Shown here piece by piece: positions 31,549 through 42,266 of a stretch of 64,000 nt of DNA. A program made the position numbers and the translations under genes. The notes beneath the pieces were generated by a model, which saw only the letters and a program-made list of their open reading frames with translations, did no database searches and was not told where the DNA came from. Within the stretch, counting starts at the first letter, position 1. Each line of letters opens with the position of its first letter. The DNA comes from Onchidella celtica. Its lineage: Eukaryota; Mollusca; Gastropoda; Systellommatophora; Onchidiidae. Where the stretch lies: assembly GCA_963931925.1 (NCBI GenBank), contig OZ007575.1, forward strand, positions 39,700,846-39,764,845, written 5' to 3'.

Positions 31549-33906
31549 CTGGAAGATAACAACACCAGCAACAACATTATTTTGGATGTGTTATGTTGGA
31601 CTAAGAATGTCAAAATTTATTATGACCAACATGCGTTCAGTTCATTCTTTTCTTTCACTAAAACCTTAGTTCAATGAAGTATGGAGATTTACACTGAGAT
31701 TACACCTATAGGTAGGCTATTCTGTATTAGTAATTTGTCTATATGAGGTCTGTTTGCTCTTTACAATACGGTGTGCATCATTTTGTTTTGTTCAGCAAAA
31801 TTAAACTTGAGACCCTTTTGAAAAGACAAAATAGTCGACTGGTCACATTCTATGGAAAGAGATTGGAAAAGGAGAAAGAGTATACTTTAGGAAAGAAACT
31901 GATTAATTACACACTGACAGGAATTCAACACAGTACTCTTGATTTATATTTAATTTATAACTCTACCAATTTTTTCTTTAATGTACGGTATGTGCATTAT
32001 AAAACGGCCCCAAATACACTGTTTGTCTGGCTGGGCACATCATAACCTTTGCACGATTGAAATGGGAGACATGAGGATTCTACTAAACTGGGTATATCTT
32101 TTCTGACAAATGTACATTTATGTTGGATTTATTTCAACAGTACCCCATTATTATTACGAAGGATGCCTTTTTGACCAGAGGCTGGAGATTACAAGGTTTA
32201 TGACAACCTAAAGGAGTTTACTATTCTACAAAAGAAAAATTATCATAGCTATTGACAACCATTCTCAGATCTCTCTAATATTGGGAAAGGAAATAATCTT
32301 GTTTGAGATCCCAGTCAGCATGGACAGGAATGAAATTTTCAATGGGTGGCTAAGTTGTTAAGCTCTTGAATTATTGTATGTACCATGAGCTACCAGATTC
32401 AAATTATACAACATGTAAAACCAGAATGTCATAAACTATATCAGTTTGATCTTTCATCACATCGGATATGTCATGTCATAAAATCCTTTCCTTCCTCTGT
32501 TATTGCCTGCTGTCTCTGTCGGTCCATCTTTCTCTCTCTCTCTTTCTTTAAGTTTCTTACTTTTTTCATTCTTTTTTCACTTTCCCGTCCCGTCTGTCTT
32601 CCCTCTGCCCTGCTATGATTAGCGTAACTTCAGTTTAAAATCAAAACTACATTAATATAATTGTTCTACGATGAGATCAGCCAGAACTAAGGTTAAAGCA
32701 TGTAAAATGCAACACTGATAACAGAAAGAATGCTCAGTGACATCCACATGTGTGCACATGTGTTTCAAAATGAACATCAGACAATTATATACATGTACAT
32801 GTATAAGGAAATAACAATAACAACAGAAAATGCTTCCTGCTGGATTTGGTGTAAAAGAAATGTACACTAAATTCTTATAGCTGAAAATTATATCATATAA
32901 ATAACTGGTGGCAGTATGGCAGAATGGACAACACACCTGCACCAGAGACCAGCGGTACTGGTTCAAAGCCAAAGAAGAGCGTGGGGAAAAAATAGGTGGA
33001 TGACAAACAACACCGAGAGTCATGAATTCCGTGTGGGCCGGGATCCTAGAAGATGTCAGGAAGTTAAAGACTGAAACATCTAATGAAAGAATCCACTCTT
33101 CCTCTGAAAATCGTCCACCTGCCTCGCTCTACCTAAGGAGTTTCTTACCATTGTAAACAAAGCATGCTTGCATTATATGTAAATATAATGTTGAAAATAT
33201 GTTTCCTAGAAATTGATATTGTGCAAAGAACTTCTAACTCTGCTTTTTACATCTGCCTCCCCCCTTGTCCCCGCATGTCCCTTTGTCCACAGGAAACCGC
33301 ATTCAGGTGTGATGACCCGAAAACGGACAAACAGATAGTTCTGCTCCTTCATTAAGCCTGAATTAGCAGAATGAATTGTCAAAAAAGTAATACACTGTTT
33401 TAACCTTTTTGCATCGCGGGGATCACGGCTCTCGCATACCAACTGTAGGTTCCTTTTTTACAGTGGCTACTACTTGTAATTGCACTATTTTTGGGAGTGT
33501 TTTCGAAAATTCATATAAAATCTTCTGATGAAGCTAGATCTATAATTGCTGCCATTGGAAAGGTTATTCAGACAGAGAAGAATTAATGACAATCGTTTGA
33601 TTACAAACACTAAAAATATAAACAGCATGTGCTATTAAACCACGTTATCCCAAGTGGTGCGGGTATCATGAATGGATGTCTGAGTGGCCGCAACCTCACA
33701 CTAGTCACAGGCAATCGGTGTATCGATGGGTTGTAGAACAGCCCATACCGGACAGGTGTGTGATGATGCGAAAAGGTCAATGAGAGTTATACACTTCGTG
33801 TCTAGGCTGCCCATTTCACCATGGACATCTGAAGCAGAGCTGTCTGGTTCTGCATCAAAACTTAAGTACAGATGATGATGATACTGAGGAAGATTACAAC
33901 ACTTGC
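31549..33906 (-). other. Intron between EGF 1 and EGF 2 exons (GC-AG)
   Basis: 2.36 kb. The donor is GC (gcaagt) and the acceptor is ttatcttccag. It holds the SINE candidate at about 32910-33160 and a TC-rich run near 32520-32560. No other coding signal. Confidence 0.55.
32910..33160 (+). mobile_element. SINE-like tRNA-related sequence
   Basis: At 32915-32980 the plus strand reads tggcagaatggacaac (box A-like), then ggtactggttcaaagcc (box B-like) at the expected distance. The 3' limit is a guess. Weak, as the boxes are diverged. Confidence 0.35.
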
Positions 33907-34029
33907 CTGTTCTGCCTGGTGGGCACTTGCATGAGTAATAACCAATCTGATCTATGCATGTAGCTCCTTCATAGCATCGATTACCATAGCAGTCATCAAG
34001 ATTTTTTGTACAGTTTGGTCCTGCCCAAC
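33907..34029 (-). CDS. Exon: DSL end and EGF repeat 1; GC donor
   Basis: Completes the DSL domain with GWAGPNC and encodes EGF 1 (C-YGNR-C, CIDQIGYYSCKC, PPGRTG). The exon must end at 33907 on a GC donor (ACAG followed by gcaagt), because only this join gives GGT (Gly) and the expected RTGVYC across to the next exon. A GT site nine bases downstream would create an odd Cys and break the EGF pattern. EGF 1 lacks the DOS pattern seen in EGF 1-2 of typical Delta and Jagged. Confidence 0.88.
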
Positions 34030-34184
34030 CTGAGAAGAAATGGGAGAGATGGCAATAAGATTTAGTGTTATGTCTAGCCTGGATTCTCTGTTTTATTACT
34101 AGCAATGACATTCTGTGTATACAGATTTTATCAAGCTCTGAGAATCAAGATGCAGTAAATAAAATACCCCCAAAAACTATGACA

Positions 34185-34240
34185 GAGACAAAGTGGCCAT
34201 TATCATGCTGCCGTGCCATTTAACTAAAACTTAAACTCAA
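34185..34240 (+). repeat. Short copy of the Jockey 3' end
   Basis: gacaaagtggccattatcat through atttaactaaaacttaaact matches the terminal segment near 23830-23875. A 5'-truncated fragment. Confidence 0.6.
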
Positions 34241-34426
34241 ACCTGTACACAGATGCAGCGTTGTGAATCTGAAATTTTAGTGAATCACAACTGAAAATGA
34301 TGCACCAAGTTGTCATTTTTTTGTTTCAGCTTGAATTTGTAAGTGAATAAACTGATTACTGCCCTTGTGCATTTAAGTATAAAAAATAATATCAAATGGG
34401 AATGAAAATCTTTTGTAGAAACATAC

Positions 34427-34563
34427 CAAGAAGACATATTTTTTCTCCACTAACTGGGTTACACATGTAGTGGCCTTGATGATCATCCCTGGCTCTGCAG
34501 TAGCGTGCACAATCAGGACCAAAATAATATGGGTTACAGTAGACTAACAGTTCAGCATCCAGT
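34427..34563 (-). CDS. Exon: DSL (Delta/Serrate/LAG-2) domain
   Basis: Encodes most of a DSL domain, the module through which Notch ligands contact Notch EGF11-12. The motif YYFGPDCARYCRARDDHQGHY aligns with the canonical Y-Y-x-G-x-x-C-x-x-x-C-R-x-R-D-D-x-x-GHY core, and all six DSL cysteines are present once the next exon adds WAGPNC (44 residues, residues 165-208). The two residues after RDD are H and Q, where vertebrate ligands carry F or A followed by F. The second Phe is part of the Notch-binding face in JAG1. The acceptor is tatttcag and the donor gtatgt, phase 1. Confidence 0.95.
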
Positions 34564-34897
34564 CTGAAATACATTAGGAATTGAGGCATATGTGAATTTT
34601 ATATTTTTTTTAATATGATCATACTGGTGCCTTCCTCAAAATAGTAACACCTGATGTCACCATAACTCACAATAACAACTTTCCTGGCATTATGTAACAG
34701 CTTACTGCTCTACCCTTTTTTGGGGGGGGGGGGGTGGGGGGGGGTTGTTGTTATTGGTGTTGGTGGAGGTGGTAGCACTCTAAATATCTTACTGCATCAA
34801 TTATCTCAATTATCCACTGAACGCTCATGAAAAAACAGTTACTTGCTCCAAACAGGAGTGGAAATTGATATGAGAGAGAAACAATATGGTTACTTAC
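34564..34897 (-). other. Intron before the DSL exon
   Basis: 334 bases with a long G-rich run (about 34722-34746) followed by GTTGTT and GGTGGT repeats. Otherwise plain. Confidence 0.6.
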
Positions 34898-35052
34898 GTG
34901 GTAACTGCACCAATCAGACGGAGTTTTTGCGGACGAGCATCAATCCTTCTTCTCATGACACCAGGTACATACTGGTAGTCAAAGTGGTCAATGAAGTCAT
35001 AAGTGTCTCCTTCATCTTCATCATAAATGTCAATTTTCAGCTTGGCCACGCC
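34898..35052 (-). CDS. Exon: MNNL to DSL connecting segment
   Basis: Encodes 51 residues plus two bases. It begins GVAKLKIDIYDEDE, the equivalent of the strand after the WP motif in Delta and Jagged (…SLIIEA…). Through QKLRLIGAV it leads to the start of the DSL domain. It is acidic in its first half, with a DEDEGD cluster. The acceptor is tttcaaag and the donor gtaagta. The trailing AC is completed by A from the next exon to give Thr. Confidence 0.87.
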
Positions 35053-36829
35053 CTTTGAAACAAGAGATAGTTTTACTGCACATTCTATACGAGCCTATAA
35101 CTCTGCTAGGAGTGGCTCTTTAGGCATAGCGAAGTGCGTGAACTGAAAACAATACTAACTGAAGAACCAACATGAAAAATCATAGTAAAACATCCATGTT
35201 GACAAAATAATAGTGCTTATTGTCCGAACTCCTTCAATGTTGAACACATTTATTCACTTATGAGAGAGGGCCCCAAGAGGATAAATAACTTTTATTCATT
35301 ATGAAGTACACTGCCTTGTGTCCCGCAAATAAATCTTGCCAATTACAAATCGAGTAACTTAAATCCCTTCAAGATAGAAAAAAATCCAGACGATTGACAT
35401 TTCCTTCGTAGCTGTGTAAATGATGGCACAGGAACTGATATTACAATTGCTTAACAGACATCCAGATCCTCAAGCCCTTGCCCTTGGGCGATTGGTCAAA
35501 CATGCCATATCGCCATTCATTATCAACACCTACAACAAAGCCTGATATAAAACGATCTGAGTATACTTTTGCCTGGGATTGATGAGTAATATGCATTGAA
35601 CACTGCAAAATACGACATTGCGATGGAACTAGCAAGAGCAGAAATCATTGCCTAGCGCCGATTCACTTTATTGACAGCTTCTGCTTTCTGTCACCTCCTG
35701 CCTCATGCATTATCTTCATTTTCTCTGCTCTTTGATAGTTCCCTGCGAGGTTTCTGCGCCACGGAATAATACAGCAGACAGCCATGACAAAGACGAAAGG
35801 TTCAATATGTGTTCCATGAAAACACAGTGGTGGATGTTCTTTGCCTAGTGCATGAGAAAATGGAGAGATGTTGATCAGAGCCCTTGCTGTGAGTATCTGG
35901 AGTGGGGATTCATAATGTGCAATGGGTCCAGGGCAGCGGAAAATGCTGCTAGACCAGCTGGGGCGGGAGGGGAGCTATCGCAGGCTATTATTAAAAGTCG
36001 AAGAAGGGAGGCAACTGTCAGTGACAACTAATAGCGGCAGAGAGAAGCACCAGGGATTGCTAATGGAAGCGCATATCCGTAATTCGTGAACACCATACCA
36101 AGTTTTGTTTCAGCAAACCTTCACTAGTCGCGCTTTTTGGTAAACATGTTGTTCGGATATGCACTGTCCATATCCATACAACATGTTGTACGGATATACA
36201 CTTCCATCGCTAATATTAATAGGGTTCCTGTCAGGAGCTGAATGTTGGGTTAAACAGTAGTGATAAGGTACGGTTTTGTACTGATGCCAAGCGCTAGAGG
36301 ACTTTGACTCAGTTTTCGCTTCATGTGACAATATCTTGCTGCACAGGGACATACTAGGCATTTGGATGAGAGTGTCAATCAAGGACAAGCCTCCTGTGAA
36401 GACTTGGGTGCCAATGGTTCAGTTGAAACGCCAAAGTGTGGGCCAGGTGTGGTTCTGCCGCTGATGCTTTAATAATTATTAATTCTAGTTTCTAGCAATG
36501 TTTGCAGAAGCGTCTCAGAGTGTCTCATGCTGGCTGTGGTCTAAACAGGACCAAACACTTGAACATGGCTTGACAAGATTTCTTTCAACATTAACCATGG
36601 TCGCAGATGGCCATAAACTGAAATCTTTACAACACGAATTTCTCCAAAAGTGGAGCAGGTCTGAATTTCATGGCAACCCCCTTTGTTTTTTTCGACGAAT
36701 TCCAAAAAGGGGCTCAGCCTTGCCTTTTATATCTTCTCAGAGTATTACAACGGGTGGGGAGCTCAAACATTTGTTTCATCTCCCTCCCTCCCTCCCTCCT
36801 CCCCTCCCTCCCTCCTCCCCTCCCTCCCT

Positions 36830-36926
<97 letters not shown>

Positions 36927-37551
36927 TCACGCTCAACTGCAGAATTTTTATATCATCAGTCAGACAAACCAGACCATCTACTTTGCTACATAAGTATGCA
37001 TATGTTCTTCATTGCTGTGCTGTTTTATTAGGGTTGTTTTCAACATAGTTTCAAATAGGCCTACTTGCAAACACTGAATTTATCATACCATCAGAGTCAT
37101 AACACAATTGTTGTCGTCATTTTAAAAAACATTTTTGAGGTTGGGCCTAACATCCCAGATCAAATAAAGTTACTTTGTTGTTTTGTTTCCTGAAAAGCAT
37201 GACGTTTTGCATTGGGCCTTCAAAGTCTGAATTTTGGCACAAAACATCTTTTGTACAATCATAATATTTACAAAGCAATGATACCTTTTCATGCCTTCTG
37301 AAAATGTTGAAAAAATGACCTACGCAAATGTGTTATGTTGTGGCGATACATACACACACACTTGTTGCCATCCACCACTGAATCATGAATTTGGTCCAAC
37401 CATAAAATGAAGCAAAAGTAGGATCCCAGCTTAATTGCATCTCTCCTTTCATTATGCCACATTAAGTGAACTTGGTCACTTTCCATTTCAGATACTTCTG
37501 ATAACATTCAATAGATGTAAAGAAATCAATTTATGTCAAGCTAGTACTCAC
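35053..37551 (-). other. Intron within MNNL-coding part
   Basis: 2.5 kb. It holds the CCT/CT microsatellite and, at about 36145-36189, a short inverted pair built on acatgttgt with atatcc that could fold as a hairpin. No coding signal. Confidence 0.55.
36778..36923 (+). repeat. CCCT/CT microsatellite
   Basis: About 60 bases of CCCTC-rich repeats lead into about 86 bases of uninterrupted CT. It creates three overlapping Leu-Ser ORFs that are artefacts. Confidence 0.98.
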
Positions 37552-37681
37552 AGGCCACGTATTGAAAGGAAATCTGAGGGGGTTTGCAATACCTCCAATA
37601 TCTCTGCCGAACTTGATGTAGTTTTCTGATATTGGCTTCGACTTCCTGAGACCATAGTCGCATGAAGCCATAGAACTGGAC
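37552..37681 (-). CDS. Exon: second half of MNNL domain
   Basis: Encodes 43 residues after one phase base. The C-x-YG motif and the stretch NPLRFPFNTWP match the strand of Delta and Jagged proteins written NPIRFPF...WP, part of the membrane-binding C2-like MNNL fold. The acceptor follows a ttattcaacag context and the donor is gtgagt. The antisense and alternative sense frames are also open here, but only this frame gives family similarity and correct phase with both neighbours. It is separated from the preceding exon by an intron of about 9.6 kb that holds a Gypsy retrotransposon. Confidence 0.88.
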
Positions 37682-37889
37682 CTGTTGAATAAGTTAACAG
37701 TTGGGAATGAATAAAGGCGAATGTTTTAAAGCCAGGAAAACAGTGGTACCAGGTGGCACTGGTAAACGATTTTAATTATACATGTATTAAATAGCTATTC
37801 GTGGGACACGAGTGGATCAGGAAAAGTGGGCAATGGTGATCGAGTTTCAAGTCTGGAGGTTTTGCTCTGTCTGCTTATGTCAGGTACCC

Positions 37890-37975
37890 AGCCTGTTGTG
37901 CAATTCTTTGGCATGTGCAGGAGCGCTTGCCTTGTGGTCGAAGAACCCTCGGTCTAGTACCAGTTTATGTGCCTT
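37890..37975 (+). repeat. Possible tRNA-like SINE fragment
   Basis: tgtgcaattctttggcatgt followed by gtggtcgaagaaccctcggt has loose box A/B spacing. Weak. Confidence 0.25.
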
Positions 37976-38218
37976 TTTTTTTTTAATACCCCGCGGTTTA
38001 TTTTCTGATCATCGTTTTGAAATTATTTTAGTTTTTAAGATATGATAGCCTTTCTTTGCTTCATCCGAAACACTAGATTCTGGAGGGATTTTTTGTCCAC
38101 TACTAAATATTATCATACACTGTAAAATAGTGATATAAGAGCCCATAGACCTGAAGAAATTCAAATCAAGGAGGAGCATGTTAACTCTGAATTTTGACCG
38201 AATAGGAGAAAAAGCCAC

Positions 38219-38435
38219 TGTTGTATCTTGTGCAGGACACAGAACTTCAGAATGAAAGAACTCAAAAACACGTGTGTACTGACTTGGCATCTTTTTAATC
38301 ACCTCCCAAAACCGTCGTTGCATCAGAAACATTTGCCTACTCACCACGGAATGTGTAAAGGAACATAACTCCACAATTAAGAATACAACATCTCTAAAAT
38401 GAGTCAAGTCCCCTGATCTGATCTGATACATTACA
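38219..38435 (-). repeat. 3' LTR of the Gypsy element
   Basis: Pairs with 46268-46485. Visible differences are cacaat/cacagt and gagtca/gagtta plus a length change of about one base. Confidence 0.95.
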
Positions 38436-38446
38436 TTCCTCCCCCC
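38436..38446 (-). other. Polypurine tract
   Basis: On the minus strand GGGGGGAGGAA directly precedes the 3' LTR, the expected plus-strand primer site. Confidence 0.8.
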
Positions 38447-39022
38447 TGATATTGAACTTCATCCAAAAATTATGATGGACGTCTATGGATTTGAAAACTA
38501 ATAAAAATAACACTTGAAGTACTGGAATGTTCATATGAAATAAGTTTGGATTAACAATAACAATCAAGTACCAAGCCTTTTAAAGTACGAACGAATTGAA
38601 ATTGGAAGTTTTGAACAGTGAAAAAGAAATCAATCAAGTATGAGCATGAAATGAAATAAGTTGATATTGACGATGATAATTTAGAAATGACTAACGAATA
38701 AACATGAGACATAAGTGAATAATAATGAGGCTAAGATATGCAGAATGGTAGTAATGAATAAATGATAAATGACTGAAAATCTACTCAGATCTACTACATC
38801 TTAGTAAATGATTCAAGAGATTAACTCTAATATTAGCACAGGAATAAATCTAAAATTGAAAGGTAAAGTCTTTAACAAACTCAATGACAATAAAACTGGA
38901 AATAGTGAAGTAAGTACTGAGTATTTCAATACATCCACACAAAATCAAAATCAAGTCAGATCATAATGCCATAGATCTCATATATCATAATGTTATGAAA
39001 TGAATTAAGATCACATCTTGTA
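38447..39022 (-). other. Gypsy 3' non-coding region
   Basis: About 576 AT-rich bases between the integrase stop and the polypurine tract. No env-like ORF. Confidence 0.6.
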
Positions 39023-40100
39023 TTACAAATACAAGGTTAATTTATCAGGAGCTTTTCTGATTCTGTCAGATCTTCTGAGAGGAGCTAGTTCACTGCTTTT
39101 ACTTTGTTTTGGTTCAGAATGAACAATATTTGACTTTTTGTTACTAATCTCATAATTTGAGCTCTCCTGCACCTTTTCTGGCTCTTGCACAACACTACTT
39201 GGTGCAGTTTTTGAAATTTGCTCTGGTAATGTCACTGATTGATCTGAAACCATTGTTTTCTCTTCCTCCCCCATAGATGAATGTGGTAAGGTTTGAGGTG
39301 AAGTAGACTCAAATTGGGAGTTTGAGGAGTACCTAGGCTTTAGCTGGTTAGCATGGCGTCGGATAAGACCTTGTTCTTTAGTTGTCACATTGAATGAAAC
39401 TGGTCCAGTTTTTGTAGTTACAACTCCTGGAACCCAAGGTTCACCATGAGCAGAGTAATTTCTTACAAAGACATCATCATTGATATCAATTTGTCTGTCC
39501 TTGCAGTTGCTGTCATAGTACAGTTTTTGTTTTGTTTTGTGCTCATTTACAGTTTGATAAAAATCAGGAAATAACAAATCTAAGTGTGTTTTCATTCTTC
39601 TACCTAGGAGTAATTCTGATGGTGTTACACCTGTGGTTGTATGTGGAGTGATTCTGTATTGTGTGAGAAATCTCAAAACTTTTTCTTCAATTGGACCTTT
39701 ATGAGACATTTTTCTCATAGCACTTTTTAATGTTTGAACAGCCTTTTCTGCTGCCCCATTAGTAGAGGGATGAAAAGGAGCAGAAGTTACATGTTTCACA
39801 CCATTTCTTTTGAGAAAGTTCCGGAATTTCTCACTTGTGAATGTGGGACCATTGTCAGAAACAATGCATTCCGGCAAGCCAAAGTTTGCAAAAATGCCTC
39901 GCAACTGAAAAATTGTATTTTCAGCAGTAATGTTTGTCATGACTTTTACATCAAGCCATTTTGAAAATGGATCCACAAGAACTAAGAACATGTGACCCAT
40001 AAAAGGCCCAGCAAAATCAATGTGCAATCTTAACCAGGGGCCTGCAGGCAAACTCCATGGATGCAAAGGAACCTTTGGTGGGGTATTTTGATGTTTCTGG
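39023..40100 (-). pseudogene. Gypsy integrase, separated by a frameshift
   Basis: Continues pol in another frame: HIDFAGPFMGHMFLVLVDPF, IVSDNGPTFTSEKF and HPSTNGAAEKAVQTLK carry the D, D and E of the integrase core. The C-terminal part has LLLGRRMKTHLD and a Ser/Lys-rich tail ending in KAPDKLTLYL. No chromodomain is seen. Confidence 0.88.
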
Positions 40101-40103
40101 CAT

Positions 40104-42266
40104 TCATGACACTTGTTTTACAAACTGTTCAATTTCTTTATCCAAATTAGGCAACCAAACATAGGAGCGACACAGAGTTTTCATCCTGCAGATACCTGGA
40201 TGAGAATCATGAAACATTTCAAGCACCGCTGATCTGAAAATTTCAGGAATTATAATTCTGGTGCCCCATAGAATACATTGATTGTCACAACTAAGCTCTG
40301 ACCTTCTATTGAAATATGCATGCATGTGAGCACTTTTGTCACCCGATAACTCACTTGGCCAACCATTCTTAACAAAAGAATACACTTTTGAAAGCAGTGG
40401 ATCTTCTTGTGTAGCTTTAGCAATTTCATCAGATGTGACCATTGAGTGATCAAATGTCAAAAATAGCTCATGAATGTCTTGAGGCATGGGCACATTGAAA
40501 GAAGTGTCTGAAATAGGCAATCTGCTTAAAGCGTCACAATTTGCATTTTGTTTACCCTGGTGATAACATAGTTTGTAATCATAAGCAGACAATGTTAATG
40601 CCCATCGAATAACTCTTGCCGAAGCTGTCGTTGGAATAGTTTTGTTTTCACCTAACAGTCCAAGGAGAGGTTTGTGGTCTGTGTAAATTGTCACAGGTCT
40701 TCCGTATACGAATTTGTGAAATTTCTTGACACCAAACGTTATCGCTAAACCTTCCTTATCTAGCTGTGAGTAGTTTTTCTCTGCTGGCATGAGTGTTCTT
40801 GATGCATACGCAATTGGTTGCCCTTTACCATCATCCATGATGTGCGAGAGGACAGCACCAACACCATATGGAGATGCATCGCAGCTGAGCACAAGTTTCT
40901 TGTCAGGATCAAAATGAACAAGAAGTTTGTCAGACATGAGTAGTTTCTTTGCTCTGGCGAAACACTCCTGATGTTGTTTAGACCAGTGCCACTTTGTTGT
41001 CTGGTTCAGCAAGGAGTAAAGTGGAGCGAGCTCTGACGAAAGGTTATGAATGAAATTGCCATAGTAATTCATAAGGCCTAAGAACGCTCGTAGTTGTTGA
41101 ACGTTTTGCGGAGGATGTGCCGCTTGGATTGCTCGAAGTTTTTCTAGTTGTAGTTTCACACCTTCTGCCGTTAGTTGATAACCTAGAAAACTTATTTCCT
41201 TTTTCATGAAGGCACACTTTGCTTTGCGTAAACGAAGCCCACTGTCTTTTAATCTGCCTAAAACTTTGTCAAGACTGGCAAGATGTTCTTGTTCTGTTGC
41301 ACCAGTGATGTATATGTTGTCGATGTACACAGCAACATTGTCCATGTCCTGCAGAAGACACTCTACTAAGGTTCGTTGGAAGATGCTAGGTGCAGCAGCA
41401 ATTCTGTACACTAGTCTGTTGTAACGAAACAGTCCCTTATGTGTGTTAATGGTGGTCAAGTTCTTTGAAGTTTCATCAAGCTCAAGCTGATTATATGCGT
41501 TGCTCAAATCGATTTCTTGCATTTTCACGAGAAGTTCATCTTTTGTAGGCAGAGGATATTTGTCCACATTTGATACTAGATTAATGGTTCTCTTGTAATC
41601 ACCACATAATCTTATTTGCCCCGATGCTTTAGGCACTGCAACAACTGGAGATGCCCACTCACAAAATGTCACTTTTTCTATTACACCTTTTTCCAGTCTG
41701 CGAAGTTCTTCCTCTATCCCCTCCCTCTGAGAAAAAGGTGCGGGACGAGACCTGCAGAATTTTGGTTGTGCTCCATCCTTGATGTTGATGGATGCTTTGA
41801 AATCTTTGAGACACCCGAGTTCATCGGAGAATACTTTATCATGTCTCTCGAGAATCTCGTCTAATGGTTGTGACAATAAGGAAAAGATTTCAGTCCAGTT
41901 AAGTTTGATTGCAAAAAGGCAATTTCGACCCAATAATGGAGGACCTGAATTGTCGACTACGACAAGACGTAGGGTGCACTGTTGACGTTCGTATGTGACA
42001 GAAACAATTGTTTCTCCGATTACTTTCACATTGTCACCAGTGTAAGACTTGAGAATTTTGTTGGATTTCTGGAGGTGATGTTTGTCTTTGAATTCACTAT
42101 TATAAGTTCTGATATCCATGACAGTGATACTTGCACCTGTGTCAACTTGAAAATCAATATTCTGATCATCAATCTGAAGCGAAACAAAAACTGGCTTTTT
42201 GTAAGTATATATATGGCCTTTAGCGTCTTTACAGACGGTCTTAGCAGCTAGAATATTCACTTTCAC
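40104..42266 (-). pseudogene. Gypsy protease-RT-RNase H
   Basis: Aspartic protease DTGASITVMD near residue 40, then RT with RLCGDYKRTINLV, EIDLSNAYNQLELDE and INTHKGLFRYNRLV, and RNase H with LSCDASPYGVGAVLSH and YTDHKPLLGL. The RT active box reads VYIDNIYITG; the second Asp of the usual YIDD is Asn (41316-41318), and the nearby FGI-type residues read YRI, so polymerase activity is probably lost. It ends in an integrase zinc-binding region (FHDSHPGICRMKTLCRSYVW) and then a frameshift near 40110, just before the CHEC pair. Its first codon is not a real start; in the intact element pol follows gag. Confidence 0.88.

Noticed and set aside
33898..33907. GT donor for the EGF 1 exon (gtaatc)
   Set aside because: Gives an extra Cys and a poor EGF boundary. 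The GC donor nine bases upstream restores RTGVYC, so it was preferred.
36498..37048. Leu/Ser-repeat ORFs
   Set aside because: Readings through the CT microsatellite.
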